Made by a program: the position numbers and the translations under genes | Assembly: GCF_000802155.2 (NCBI RefSeq) | Contig: NZ_JQGJ02000015.1 | Location: 56,266 to 120,265 of the forward strand | Direction of reading: 5' to 3' | Origin: Pseudomonas frederiksbergensis | GTDB lineage: Bacteria; Pseudomonadota; Gammaproteobacteria; Pseudomonadales; Pseudomonadaceae | Length of the DNA: 64,000 nucleotides | The notes under the pieces: generated by a model | Seen by the model: only the letters and a program-made list of their open reading frames with translations | The model's database searches: none | Told to the model about the DNA's origin: nothing | Shown here: in pieces, positions 16,968 to 25,849 of the stretch | Layout: each line of letters begins with the position of its first letter | Position numbering within the stretch: the stretch's first letter is position 1

Positions 16968-17603
16968 TCATTTACGCTTGAGCATCTCCGGCAACTGCGC
17001 CACCAGTTTCTGGTTATTCAACGGCGCACGAATAAACCCGCGTTGCTTGCCGTCCGGGCCAATGACGGCGAGGTTGCCGCTGTGATCAACCGTGTAGTTG
17101 GGTTTGCTGGTGTCCGCCGGGATGAACGGGATGCTCACTGCGTTGGCGAGTTTCTGCAGGTCTTCCACCGATGAAGCGGTGAGGCCTTTGAATTGCGGAT
17201 CGAAGTAGCCCAAGTACTGCTTGAGTTGCTTGGGCGTGTCGCGGTTCGGGTCGACGCTCACCAGCACGATCTGCAACTTATCCACAGCCTCGGGCGGCAG
17301 TTCGCTCTTGATCTGGCGCAGTTGGGCCAGGGTGGTCGGGCAAATGTCGGGGCAGAAGGTGTAGCCGAAGAACAGCAGGCTCCATTTGTCTTTCAATCCG
17401 TCCATCGCAACGGGCTGGCCGTCCTGGTCGGTCATTTTCACGTCCGGCAGGTTGCGGCTCTGGGGCAGCAGGATGATGCCGGCATCGATCAATGCAGTCG
17501 GGTCGCCCTGGCCTTTGCTGGACAGCACCTTGTTGATGGTCAGGCCGAGGATCACTGCGATCACGGCCGCGAGGATGAAGACGGTTTTCTGGGTTCGAGT
17601 CAT
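16968..17603 (-). CDS. SCO1/SenC-type copper chaperone for cytochrome oxidase
   Basis: 211 residues from the ATG at 17603. A longer open frame runs on upstream, but it lies antiparallel inside ctaB and is not real. One N-terminal membrane anchor (VFILAAVIAVILGLTI) precedes a thioredoxin-fold periplasmic domain. The copper ligands are visible: CPDIC in FFGYTFCPDICPTTL and the histidine in YTVDHSGN. It delivers or reduces copper for the CuA centre of subunit II. It is the last gene of the aa3 cluster and overlaps ctaB by four bases. Confidence 0.93.
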   Translation of the reverse strand: MTRTQKTVFILAAVIAVILGLTINKVLSSKGQGDPTALIDAGIILLPQSRNLPDVKMTDQDGQPVAMDGLKDKWSLLFFGYTFCPDICPTTLAQLRQIKSELPPEAVDKLQIVLVSVDPNRDTPKQLKQYLGYFDPQFKGLTASSVEDLQKLANAVSIPFIPADTSKPNYTVDHSGNLAVIGPDGKQRGFIRAPLNNQKLVAQLPEMLKRK

Positions 17604-18499
17604 AGGCTCAACAGTAAGTAGTGGTCTACGAGCAGGGCGATGAACAGCAGGAACAAGTACCAGATAGAGTACTTGAATGTATTGATCGCCGCGTGCGTCC
17701 GGCTGCCACGGTACAACACCACGGCCCATTGCAGGAACCGGGCACCCAGCACCAGTGCGCAAACCAGATAGATCAAGCCACTCATCTGGATCACGAATGG
17801 CATCAGGCTCACCGCCAGCAGCACCAAGGTGTACAGCAAGATGTGGATCTTGGTGTAGTGCTCGCCGTGGGTCACCGGCAGCATCGGGATGTCGGCCTTG
17901 GCGTATTCCTCTTTGCGGTGGATCGCCAGGGCCCAGAAGTGTGGCGGCGTCCAGGCGAAGATGATCAGCACCAGCAGCAACGGTTCGGCGCTGACATGCC
18001 CGGTGGCCGCGACCCAGCCCAGCAGTGGCGGTGCGGCGCCGGCGAGGCCGCCGATGACGATGTTCTGGGGTGTGGCGCGCTTGAGGAAGCCGGTGTAGAT
18101 GACGGCGTAACCGAGCAGTGAGGCCAGGGTCAGCCATGCGGTCAACGGATTGGTAAAGACCAGCAGCATCGCTTGGCCGGCCACCGCCAGCGCCAGGGCG
18201 AAGGTCAGTGCGGCGGCCGGCGAGACCCGGCCCTCCGCCAGAGGCCGTTTGTGGGTGCGGGCCATGACCGCGTCGATGCGTCGGTCCACCACATGGTTGA
18301 CCGCCGCCGCGCCGCCAGCGCACAAAGCGATCCCCAGGTTGCCGAACACCAGGACCGTCCATGGCACGCCAGCACGGGTGGCGAGAAACATGCCGACCAG
18401 CGAGGTGATCAGCATCAGCACCACCACTTTCGGCTTGGTCAGCTCCAGGTAATCGCGCCAGATCGCCTGGCTGTGGCGTTCACCGGTCAAGGTTGCCAT
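17600..18499 (-). CDS. ctaB: Protohaem IX farnesyltransferase (haem O synthase)
   Basis: 299 residues, polytopic UbiA-family prenyltransferase with about eight or nine helices. The first Asp-rich motif is NHVVDRRIDAVMARTHKRPL, and the second region carries AIHRKEEYAKADIPMLP. It converts haem B to haem O using farnesyl diphosphate in the inner membrane. It overlaps sco (4 bases) and ctaA (13 bases), so the genes are translationally coupled. It is homologous to cyoE; its position in the aa3 cluster favours the ctaB name. Confidence 0.94.
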   Translation of the reverse strand: MATLTGERHSQAIWRDYLELTKPKVVVLMLITSLVGMFLATRAGVPWTVLVFGNLGIALCAGGAAAVNHVVDRRIDAVMARTHKRPLAEGRVSPAAALTFALALAVAGQAMLLVFTNPLTAWLTLASLLGYAVIYTGFLKRATPQNIVIGGLAGAAPPLLGWVAATGHVSAEPLLLVLIIFAWTPPHFWALAIHRKEEYAKADIPMLPVTHGEHYTKIHILLYTLVLLAVSLMPFVIQMSGLIYLVCALVLGARFLQWAVVLYRGSRTHAAINTFKYSIWYLFLLFIALLVDHYLLLSL

Positions 18500-19566
18500 G
18501 GCATCTCTCCTTTAATCGTGATGGGGGCGACGCCGTGTTTAGGCGAATTGAAGCGCCAGCGCAGCGGGACGTGGTGCCGTACCCGGACCAGGCTGGTCCG
18601 GGCGTGATAATTGACCAGCACCAGGGTCAGCAGCAGCGCGGCGCCCCCGGCGTTATGGGCCACGGCCACCGGCAGCGGCAGATGAAACACGACGTTGCTG
18701 ATACCTAAGGTAATTTGCGCGGCCAGGGCGGCGAGGACCAGCCCCGCCAGTCGGGTCATGCCCACCCGCTTCAATTGCCAGGCCAACCCCAACAGCACCA
18801 CGGTCACCAGCAACGCGCCGATGCGGTGGGTGACATGGATGGCGGTACGAGCATCGCTGTCCAGTTGTCCACCCAGGTAGTTCGGGCCGATGTGCTGGGT
18901 CAGGTGAAAGCCATTGGCGAAATCGGCGGGCGGCATCCATTCGCCGTGGCAGGTAGGGAAATCGATGCAGGCCACTGCGGCATAGTTGGAACTGACCCAG
19001 CCGCCCAACGCGATCTGGCCGATCACCAGCAGCAGCCCAGCCGTGGCCCAGTGTTGCAGGCGCTTGGGCACGGTCAGCGCGGGTAAGACGCCAGACAATC
19101 TCAGCGTCAGCAGGAACAGCAGGCTCAACGTCGCGAACCCACCGAGCAAATGGCCGGTGACCACCTGCGGCCACAGCTTGAGCGTCACGGTCCACATGCC
19201 GAACGCTGCCTGGGCGAAGACCACGGCGAGCAGGAACAGCGGCAGTTTCAACGGCAGGCCGGGGTGGCGACGGTTCGTCCAGGCCCGGGCGGCCAGCGCG
19301 GCAATCATCAGCGCCAAGGCACCGGCGAAATAGCGATGGACCATTTCGTTCCAGCCTTTATGAGCCTCCACCGGGGCGTCGGGGAAATGCAACTCGGCAT
19401 GGGCCAGTTGGGCTTCGCCCTTGGGCACGCTGATGAAACCGTAGCAACCGGGCCAGTCCGGGCAACCGAGGCCGGCGTGAGTCAGGCGGGTGTAGGCGCC
19501 CAACAGTACGACAATCAATGCCAGCAGCGTGGCAAACAGCGCGAGGCGAAATCCAGGCTTGGCCAT
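18487..19566 (-). CDS. ctaA: Haem A synthase (COX15/CtaA)
   Basis: 359 residues with eight hydrophobic helices in two four-helix halves. Conserved histidine-containing segments are GCYGF...AELHFPD, EMVHRYFAG, VTGHLLGGF, LTQHIGPNYLGG and THRIGALLVT. It oxidises haem O to haem A for the aa3 oxidase. It overlaps ctaB by 13 bases and follows the 20170 membrane protein gene by about 10 bases, within one long minus-strand operon. Confidence 0.94.
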   Translation of the reverse strand: MAKPGFRLALFATLLALIVVLLGAYTRLTHAGLGCPDWPGCYGFISVPKGEAQLAHAELHFPDAPVEAHKGWNEMVHRYFAGALALMIAALAARAWTNRRHPGLPLKLPLFLLAVVFAQAAFGMWTVTLKLWPQVVTGHLLGGFATLSLLFLLTLRLSGVLPALTVPKRLQHWATAGLLLVIGQIALGGWVSSNYAAVACIDFPTCHGEWMPPADFANGFHLTQHIGPNYLGGQLDSDARTAIHVTHRIGALLVTVVLLGLAWQLKRVGMTRLAGLVLAALAAQITLGISNVVFHLPLPVAVAHNAGGAALLLTLVLVNYHARTSLVRVRHHVPLRWRFNSPKHGVAPITIKGEMPWQP

Positions 19567-19576
19567 GTCGATGCCC

Positions 19577-20170
19577 TCATCCGATGTTCGACAGTTTCAG
19601 CAGGTGGCGCAGGTCGTTGAGCAAGTCCTTACCCTTGACCCTGGCGTCGTAGCGCAGCACCAGGTTGCTGTGGGGGTCGATGATCCACAGCTGGGCGCCG
19701 CCGGAGCCCTGGGCGCCTTTTTGATAGGCCGGCAGGTCCAGCGGGTAGCGTTGCAACTGCGGGTATTCGCGCTGCAATTGGGCGTCGTACTCGCCGTCCA
19801 GCGGCTGCGCGATGGCCAGGGCATGGCTGGCGCGGCCGGCATCGCGACCCAGGCCGATCTGCACCTGCCGGGCCAGATAGACCAACTGGCGGCAGTCCAC
19901 CGAGCATTCTTGAGGCGCGGTGACCAGGATCTGCCAGCGCTGCTCGTCGGCCTGCACGCCGATGTCGGCGCGGGACTGGCCGTTGCCGATCAACTCGCCG
20001 TGGTAGCTGCGGCTGTCCGGGACCCAGAACTGGAATTTGTACATGCCGGTGGCGAGGATCATCGGGCCGATCACGCCCAGCACGATCAACAGCAATTGCA
20101 CGCGCCCCTTGCGACGGCTGCGGGCATCGGGCGCGTCAGACGTGTTGGTTGGATTCATGGTGCTTCCCAT
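19577..20170 (-). CDS. Membrane-anchored protein of the cytochrome oxidase cluster
   Basis: 197 residues. The start at 20170 has GGGAG seven bases upstream; an internal ATG at 20158 is an alternative. One membrane helix (LLLIVLGVIGPMILATGMY) is followed by a periplasmic domain. It has a C-x3-C pair (ECSVDCRQ) and a thioredoxin-like end (LWIIDPHSNLVLRYD), so it resembles a divergent SCO/thioredoxin-fold protein. It is found in pseudomonad cox clusters, and a role in oxidase assembly is inferred from context. It overlaps the SURF1 gene by 35 bases. Confidence 0.8.
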   Translation of the reverse strand: MGSTMNPTNTSDAPDARSRRKGRVQLLLIVLGVIGPMILATGMYKFQFWVPDSRSYHGELIGNGQSRADIGVQADEQRWQILVTAPQECSVDCRQLVYLARQVQIGLGRDAGRASHALAIAQPLDGEYDAQLQREYPQLQRYPLDLPAYQKGAQGSGGAQLWIIDPHSNLVLRYDARVKGKDLLNDLRHLLKLSNIG

Positions 20171-20873
20171 GGTGTCTCCCTGCGTTGTGCCATCCGAGAT
20201 AGAGAAAAAGGCCGAACAGCGCCGCCGCCATGGCGAACCACTGCACGGCATAGCCGATGTGTTTTTCCGGCCCCATGGCCACCACCGGCCAATCGGTCCG
20301 GTATGCGCCGGGGCCGCTTTGTTGGCGTAATTCGTAGGCGAAGCCACCACGGTCCAGTTCGGCCCAGAGTTTCTGCGGCTCGATGGCGGTGACCAGCCGT
20401 GGCCACGGCGCGCTTGCCGGGTCGGCGTGAAGTTGGAACGTGGCGCCGGGTGCGACGTAGACCCAGGCTTGCAGGTCGACCGGCTGTTCCGGCGTGCTGA
20501 AAACTGGCGGGGTGCGGCGATCAGGCCACGGCAGCCAGCCGCGATTGACCAGCAGCCACAGTCCGCTGGCGTGGTCGAGAAACGGTTGCAGCAGCTCGAC
20601 GCCCACCTTGCCATCGTGCTGGCGGTTGTCCAGGAGAAGGCTGTGCTCGGCGTCGAATTGCCCACGCAGGCTGACCGGTCGAAAGGCTGGATCCGCCGTT
20701 TGCGAAAGCTCCACGCTGTCCATCGGCTTGGCCACGCGGCGCTCGGCGTAAGTGTCCATGAGCACACGCTTCTGTTCGCCCCGGCTCAATTGCCAGAACC
20801 CCAGGCACACCATCACCGGCACCAGCACGGCTACCACCAATGACGGCACGAGGCCCGGCCGGAAGCCTTTCAT
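20136..20873 (-). CDS. SURF1 family cytochrome oxidase assembly protein
   Basis: 245 residues from the ATG at 20873; the longer upstream frame runs antisense through the DUF2909 gene. Two terminal membrane helices (LVPSLVVAVLVPVMVCLGFWQLSRG and YAVQWFAMAAALFGLFLYLGW) flank a periplasmic domain. Typical motifs are FWQL, LLLDNRQHDGKVGVELL and LLVNRGWLPW. It assists haem A insertion into subunit I. The C-terminus is His-rich (HHGKHHE). Confidence 0.93.
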   Translation of the reverse strand: MKGFRPGLVPSLVVAVLVPVMVCLGFWQLSRGEQKRVLMDTYAERRVAKPMDSVELSQTADPAFRPVSLRGQFDAEHSLLLDNRQHDGKVGVELLQPFLDHASGLWLLVNRGWLPWPDRRTPPVFSTPEQPVDLQAWVYVAPGATFQLHADPASAPWPRLVTAIEPQKLWAELDRGGFAYELRQQSGPGAYRTDWPVVAMGPEKHIGYAVQWFAMAAALFGLFLYLGWHNAGRHHGKHHESNQHV

Positions 20874-20943
20874 GGCGTCGCCCGAAAGCTGTCGAACGGG
20901 ATAGCTATACTCACGTGCATCGCGTCCCCCCGGAGTGTCCCTA

Positions 20944-21147
20944 ATGCTCAAAGCAGCCATCGCCCTGATGCTGATCGCCACGATTGCCAGCCTGTTCAGC
21001 GGCCTGTTTTTTCTGGTCAAGGACGACAGCAGTTCCAATCGCCTGGTCATCGCCCTGGCGATTCGCGTGGCCTTGGCCGCTGTCACCGTCGGCTTGATCG
21101 CCTGGGGCTTTTTCAGCGGCCAGTTGGTGTCGCATGCTCCTTGGTAA
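20944..21147 (+). CDS. DUF2909 twin-transmembrane small protein
   Basis: 67 residues from the ATG at 20944 (a GTG at 20935 is in frame). Two membrane helices are separated by a short polar loop (VKDDSSSN). It is the only plus-strand gene inside the minus-strand oxidase cluster, lying between the SURF1 and ctaE genes. Conserved in this position in pseudomonads as far as I know, it may be a small oxidase-associated protein; no function can be read from the sequence. Confidence 0.8.
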   Translation: MLKAAIALMLIATIASLFSGLFFLVKDDSSSNRLVIALAIRVALAAVTVGLIAWGFFSGQLVSHAPW

Positions 21148-21171
21148 AGAGCCGCCCTGGTAGCGGCTGCC

Positions 21172-22059
21172 TCAGAGGATGTAGACGAAGAAGAACAAGC
21201 CGATCCACACCACATCGACGAAGTGCCAATACCAGCTCGCTGCCTCGAAGCCGAACTGGTGCTCGTTGTCGAAATGCCCGCGCATGACGCGCATCAGCAT
21301 CACGAACAAGATGATCGTGCCGATGGTGACGTGGGCGCCGTGAAAACCGGTGAGCATGAAGAACGTCGCGCCGTAGATCCCCGAGCCCAACGTCAGGCCC
21401 AGCTCTTTATAGGCGTGGATGTATTCCTCGGCCTGGAAGCCCAGGAAGGCGCAACCCAGCAGCACGGTGATCGCCAGCCATACCTTCAGTGCGCCGCGAT
21501 GGCCTTTTTTCAGGGCATGGTGGGCGATGGTCACGGTGACGCTGGAGCTGACCAGCAGGATGGTGTTGAGCAGCGGCAAGCCCCACGGGCTGATCACGTC
21601 CTTGGGCGGTGGGAATAGCTTGGGATCGGGGTTGTTCAACAACGGCCAGACGTATTCGAAGTTCGGCCACAGCATCTCCGATAAGCCCTTGCTGCCTTCA
21701 CCGGCCAGCCCTGGCGCCGACACCACCCGCACATAAAACAACGCGCCGAAGAACGCCACGAAGAACATCACTTCGGAAAAGATGAACCAGCTCATGCCCC
21801 AGCGGAACGAGCGGTCGAGCTGGGCGCTGTACAGCCCGGCGCGGCTTTCCTTGATGACCGCGCCGAACCAGCCGAACAGCATGTAGGCCACCAGCAGGCC
21901 GCCAATGAAAAAGATCAGCGGGCCATGGGATTCCGGGCGCGCCGCCTTCAGGTCGTTGAACCAGGTCGCCAGGCCGTACACCGTGACGAACATCCCGACC
22001 GTGGCGATGATCGGCCATTTGCTCTGGGCCGGAACGTAGTAGTGCTCATGAGTTGCCAT
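21172..22059 (-). CDS. ctaE: Cytochrome c oxidase subunit III
   Basis: 295 residues, seven predicted helices. Conserved segments include FIFSEVMFFVAFFGALFY, GLPLLNTILLVSSSVTVTIAHHAL, TGFHGAHVTIGTIIL and the C-terminal WYWHFVDVVWIGLFFFVYIL. It is an inner-membrane subunit of the aa3 oxidase. It lies between ctaG and the SURF1/DUF2909 region. The operon order coxB-coxA-ctaG-ctaE matches other pseudomonads. Confidence 0.95.
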   Translation of the reverse strand: MATHEHYYVPAQSKWPIIATVGMFVTVYGLATWFNDLKAARPESHGPLIFFIGGLLVAYMLFGWFGAVIKESRAGLYSAQLDRSFRWGMSWFIFSEVMFFVAFFGALFYVRVVSAPGLAGEGSKGLSEMLWPNFEYVWPLLNNPDPKLFPPPKDVISPWGLPLLNTILLVSSSVTVTIAHHALKKGHRGALKVWLAITVLLGCAFLGFQAEEYIHAYKELGLTLGSGIYGATFFMLTGFHGAHVTIGTIILFVMLMRVMRGHFDNEHQFGFEAASWYWHFVDVVWIGLFFFVYIL

Positions 22060-22083
22060 TTATTGTTCTCCTTATCGGGCACG

Positions 22084-22635
22084 CTATCGGTCAGTGTTTA
22101 CAGCCACCGGTGGATGACGAGCGGTGATATCGAACAGCGTGTAGGACAGCGTCAGGTGCTTCACTTCCTTGGGCATGTCCCGGTCGACGATGAAGCGCAT
22201 GGGCATTTCGATGCGTTCGCCGGGTTGCAGCACTTGCTGGGTAAAACAAAAACATTCGGTCTTGTGGAAATACGCCGCCGCGTTGCTCGGCGAAATGCTC
22301 GGCACCGCCTGGGCGCTCATCGGCCGGTCGGTGGGGTTGTGGGCGACGAACACCATCTCGTTGACTGCCCCGGGCTTGACCACCAGCTCATCGCCCTTGG
22401 GAAAGAAGTCCCAGACCATGTCCACCGAATTGGTCGACAGGAACTGCACGCGCACCTGCCGGGATTCATCGACGACCTGCTCGCCTTCGTACTGCCCGCC
22501 GGTCTTGCCGTTGATGCCGAACGCCTTGCACATCACGTCGTAGATCGGCACCAGGGCAAACCCGAAGATGAACATGGCCACCACCACCAGCAGCAGGCGG
22601 GTGACCAGTTTCTTCAGCGAAATCGAATCAGCCAT
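22084..22635 (-). CDS. ctaG: Cytochrome c oxidase assembly protein CtaG/COX11
   Basis: 183 residues. One N-terminal membrane anchor (LLLVVVAMFIFGFALVPIYDVMC) is followed by an immunoglobulin-like periplasmic domain. The copper-binding CFCFTQQ motif is present. It delivers copper to the CuB site of subunit I. Its start is overlapped by the end of a 16-codon mini-ORF that begins directly after the coxA stop. Confidence 0.94.
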   Translation of the reverse strand: MADSISLKKLVTRLLLVVVAMFIFGFALVPIYDVMCKAFGINGKTGGQYEGEQVVDESRQVRVQFLSTNSVDMVWDFFPKGDELVVKPGAVNEMVFVAHNPTDRPMSAQAVPSISPSNAAAYFHKTECFCFTQQVLQPGERIEMPMRFIVDRDMPKEVKHLTLSYTLFDITARHPPVAVNTDR

Positions 22636-22678
22636 GGTTTTGAGCCCCTACCGCTCCGACATGGGTTCCGTGTGTCAT
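22628..22678 (-). CDS. Possible 16-codon ORF bridging coxA and ctaG
   Basis: The coxA TAG is followed immediately by ATG, then 15 sense codons, and the TGA falls inside the first codons of ctaG. GGAAG lies about eight bases before the ATG. It has no recognisable product. It may serve only for translational coupling, or be chance. The reading is MTHGTHVGAVGAQNHG. Confidence 0.3.
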   Translation of the reverse strand: MTHGTHVGAVGAQNHG

Positions 22679-24265
22679 CTATTTCACTTCCGGCGGCGTA
22701 GTAAACGTGTGATACGGCGCTGGCGACGGCACGCTCCACTCCAGCCCTTCGGCGCCATCCCACGGCTTGGCCGGTGCCGGCTCGCCGCCGCGGATGGTCT
22801 TGATCACGATGAACAGGAAGAAGATCTGCGTGGTGCCGAACATGAACGCGCCGATGGACGAGACCATGTTGAAGTCGGCGAACTGCAGGTTGTAGTCGGG
22901 AATCCGCCGGGGCATGCCCGCCAGGCCCACGAAGTGCATCGGGAAGAACGCCAGGTTCATGCCGATGAACGAGAGCCAGAAGTGCAGCTTGCCGAGGGTT
23001 TCGTCGTACATGTGGCCGGTCCATTTCGGCAGCCAGTAGTAGGCCGAGGCGAAAATCCCGAAGATCGCGCCAGGCACCAGCACGTAGTGGAAGTGCGCGA
23101 CCACGAAGTAGGTGTCCTGGTACTGGAAGTCCGCCGGGGCGATGGCCAGCATCAGCCCGGAGAAACCGCCGATGGAAAACAGGATCACGAACGCCACGGC
23201 GAACAGCATCGGCGTCTCGAAGGTCAGCGAGCCCTGCCACATGGTGCTGGCCCAGTTGAACACCTTCACCCCGGTGGGCACGGCGATCAGCAGGGTCGCG
23301 TACATGAAGAACAGCTCGCCCACCAGCGGGATGCCGACCACGAACATGTGGTGCGCCCAGACGATGAACGACAGGAACGCAATCGCCGCCGTGGCGTAGA
23401 CCATCGAGGTGTAGCCGAACAGCGGCTTGCGCGAGAACGCCGGGATGATCGAGCTGACGGCACCGAAGGCCGGCAGGATCATGATGTACACCTCGGGATG
23501 GCCGAAGAACCAGAACACATGCTGGAACAGCACCGGGTCACCACCGCCCGCGGCACTGAAGAAGCTGGTGCCGAAGTGGATGTCCATCAGCATCATCGTC
23601 ACGCAGCCTGCCAGTACCGGCATCACCGCGATCAGCAGGAACGCGGTGATCAGCCAGGTCCAGACGAACAGCGGCATTTTCATCAGGGTCATGCCGGGGG
23701 CGCGCAGGTTGAGGATGGTGGCGACCACGTTGATCGCGCCCATGATCGAGCTGATGCCCATCAGGTGGATGGCAAAGATGAAGAACGTCACGCTTTCCGG
23801 CGCATAGGTGGTGGACAGCGGCGCGTAGAAGGTCCATCCGAAGTTCGGCCCGCCCCCCGGAGTGAACAGCGTCGAGACCAACATCAGGAACGCCGCCGGC
23901 AACAGCCAGAAGCTGAAGTTGTTCATGCGCGGCAGGGCCATGTCCGGCGCGCCGATCATCAGCGGGACCATCCAGTTGGCAAGGCCGACGAACGCCGGCA
24001 TCACCGCGCCGAAGACCATCACCAGGCCATGCATGGTGGTCATCTGGTTGAAGAATTCCGGCTGGACGATCTGCAGGCCGGGCTGGAACAGCTCGGCGCG
24101 GATCACCATGGCGAACGAGCCGCCCAACAGGAACATCGAGAAGGCGAACCACAGGTACAGCGTGCCGATGTCCTTGTGGTTGGTGGTCAGCACCCAGCGC
24201 ATCAGGCCCTTGGCGGGGCCGTGGGCGTGGTCGGCATGACCGTGGTCATCGATCACAGCACTCAT
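22679..24265 (-). CDS. coxA: Cytochrome c oxidase subunit I
   Basis: 528 residues from the ATG at 24265. It has twelve helices with the haem-copper ligands visible: the low-spin haem histidine in TMHGLVMVFG, the CuB/Tyr motif WFFGHPEVYIMILPAFG, the HH pair in WAHHMF, and HFHYVL with the haem ligands. The K-channel residues are in the standard region. It is the catalytic core of the aa3 oxidase and receives electrons from CuA in CoxB. The His-rich N-terminus (DDHGHADHAHG) is common in pseudomonads. Confidence 0.97.
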   Translation of the reverse strand: MSAVIDDHGHADHAHGPAKGLMRWVLTTNHKDIGTLYLWFAFSMFLLGGSFAMVIRAELFQPGLQIVQPEFFNQMTTMHGLVMVFGAVMPAFVGLANWMVPLMIGAPDMALPRMNNFSFWLLPAAFLMLVSTLFTPGGGPNFGWTFYAPLSTTYAPESVTFFIFAIHLMGISSIMGAINVVATILNLRAPGMTLMKMPLFVWTWLITAFLLIAVMPVLAGCVTMMLMDIHFGTSFFSAAGGGDPVLFQHVFWFFGHPEVYIMILPAFGAVSSIIPAFSRKPLFGYTSMVYATAAIAFLSFIVWAHHMFVVGIPLVGELFFMYATLLIAVPTGVKVFNWASTMWQGSLTFETPMLFAVAFVILFSIGGFSGLMLAIAPADFQYQDTYFVVAHFHYVLVPGAIFGIFASAYYWLPKWTGHMYDETLGKLHFWLSFIGMNLAFFPMHFVGLAGMPRRIPDYNLQFADFNMVSSIGAFMFGTTQIFFLFIVIKTIRGGEPAPAKPWDGAEGLEWSVPSPAPYHTFTTPPEVK

Positions 24266-24347
24266 GTCCTTTCTCCTTCGAACCAATGGGCTGGACGGCG
24301 CGGGGCAACGCGCCCCGACCGGTTGCGAGAACAAACGTCGGGCCGGC

Positions 24348-25475
24348 TCATTGGCTTTCCGCCTGTTTGAGTTCCAGCACTTCTTTGGGCGTCACCATGT
24401 CGCCCTTGTTGTTGCCCCAGGCGTTGCGTTCATAGGTCACGACCGCGGCGATATCGACTTCCGACAATTGTTTGCCGAACGCGGCCATGGAGGTGCCGGG
24501 CTTGCCGTGGAAGACGATGTTCAAGTGGTCCTTGATCGGTCCGGTGGCGATTTTCGAGCCCTTGAGCGCCGGGAACATGGGCGGCAGGCCTTGGCCTTCG
24601 GCCTGGTGACAGGCCACGCACGTGGTGTGATAGACCTTGTCGCCACGCTCGACGAGTTCTTCGCGCGTCCATTCCTTGCTGGTCAGCTCCTTGAGCTGCG
24701 CGGCTTCGGCCTTGCGTTCGCCCAGCCACTTCTCGTAGTCGGGCTTGCTCTTGACCTCCACCACGATCGGCATGAAGCCATGGTCCTTGCCACACAGCTC
24801 GGCGCATTGGCCGCGATAGATGCCGGGCTTGTCGACGCGGGTCCAGGCTTCGTTGACGAACCCCGGGATGGCGTCGCGCTTGACCGCGAAGGCCGGCACC
24901 CACCATGAGTGGATCACATCGGCCGAGGTCACCAGGAAACGCACCTTGGCATCGACCGGCAGCACCAGCGGCTTGTCGACCTCCAGCAGGTAATGCTCGC
25001 CCTTGGCGCTCTGGTTATTGATCTGTTCGGCGGGGGTCGCCAGGTTGCTGAAGAACTCGACGTCCTGGCCCAGGTACTTGTAGTGCCACTTCCACTGGTA
25101 GCCGGTGACCTGGATGTCGATCTCCGACTCGCTGGAGTCGTACATCTTGATCAGGGTGGCGGTGGCAGGAATCGCCATCAGCACCAGGATCAGGAAGGGC
25201 ACGATGGTCCAGAGGATTTCGACGCGAGTGTTTTCGTGGAAGTGCGCGGCATTCTGGCCGGTTGAGCGGCGGTGCATCATCATCGACCAGAACATGGCGC
25301 CGAAGACGATGATGCCGATGACCACACAGATCCAGAAGATGGTCATGTGCAGGTCAAACACTGCGTTGCTGATCTGTGTCGCTCCAGGCGCCATATTCAC
25401 AGTCCAGGCCGCTTGTGCCTGGCTGAAAATCGACCACAACAGGAGGCCCATCCATACGTGTGGATGTCGCGTCAT
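24348..25475 (-). CDS. coxB: Cytochrome c oxidase subunit II with fused cytochrome c domain
   Basis: 375 residues. A signal peptide is followed by two membrane helices (about 45-65 and 88-108) and a cupredoxin domain with the CuA motif CAELCGKDHGFM. A C-terminal class I cytochrome c domain has CVACHQ and a later methionine (GTSMAAFG). This is the caa3-like fused form usual for Pseudomonas aa3 oxidase. It is the first gene of the cluster; the promoter must lie in 25476-25849. RBS GGGG(A)A precedes the ATG. Confidence 0.96.
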   Translation of the reverse strand: MTRHPHVWMGLLLWSIFSQAQAAWTVNMAPGATQISNAVFDLHMTIFWICVVIGIIVFGAMFWSMMMHRRSTGQNAAHFHENTRVEILWTIVPFLILVLMAIPATATLIKMYDSSESEIDIQVTGYQWKWHYKYLGQDVEFFSNLATPAEQINNQSAKGEHYLLEVDKPLVLPVDAKVRFLVTSADVIHSWWVPAFAVKRDAIPGFVNEAWTRVDKPGIYRGQCAELCGKDHGFMPIVVEVKSKPDYEKWLGERKAEAAQLKELTSKEWTREELVERGDKVYHTTCVACHQAEGQGLPPMFPALKGSKIATGPIKDHLNIVFHGKPGTSMAAFGKQLSEVDIAAVVTYERNAWGNNKGDMVTPKEVLELKQAESQ

Positions 25476-25849
25476 TGCGGGTTCCCCTTATCGTTCTTGT
25501 TATCCCGTAGGCGTAAAGCCTGCGGCAAGGGATCGGCTCTTCAGACTGCTTAATTGACTCGCCGCGCCTTGCTGCACATGCAATCGGGTGTCATCAGCTA
25601 ACTCCATTCCAACCCGAGTATAGACAGCACCTGCAACCTCGCAACGCGACGGCGTAAATCGTTTGAAACAGCCGGGGCTTGCGCTAGGGCCCAGGAATGG
25701 AGAAGGATGCGAACCTGAATGATGGCAAACCGATATAACGGCGACGTATCAAGGAAGGGCCGGTTATGAAAAATAGGTCTTAGGAGTTTTTTTGCGCCAG
25801 CTAAGTTATGTCATTCCTATTTCATTGCCTGTTGTTTACTGGAGTTGTC
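25476..25849. other. Divergent intergenic region upstream of coxB
   Basis: 374 bases without a gene. It must contain the coxB-operon promoter on the minus strand and the promoter of the 25850 gene on the plus strand. I see no clear sigma-70 pair or ANR (TTGAT-N4-ATCAA) site. Confidence 0.5.

Noticed and set aside
17604..18362. Upstream extension of the sco open frame
   Set aside because: It overlaps ctaB in another frame, and the real sco protein starts with a clear membrane anchor at 17603.
22568..24370. A 600-residue plus-strand frame over coxA
   Set aside because: Antisense to coxA, His/Gln/Glu-rich and without ribosome binding site; coxA is certain.
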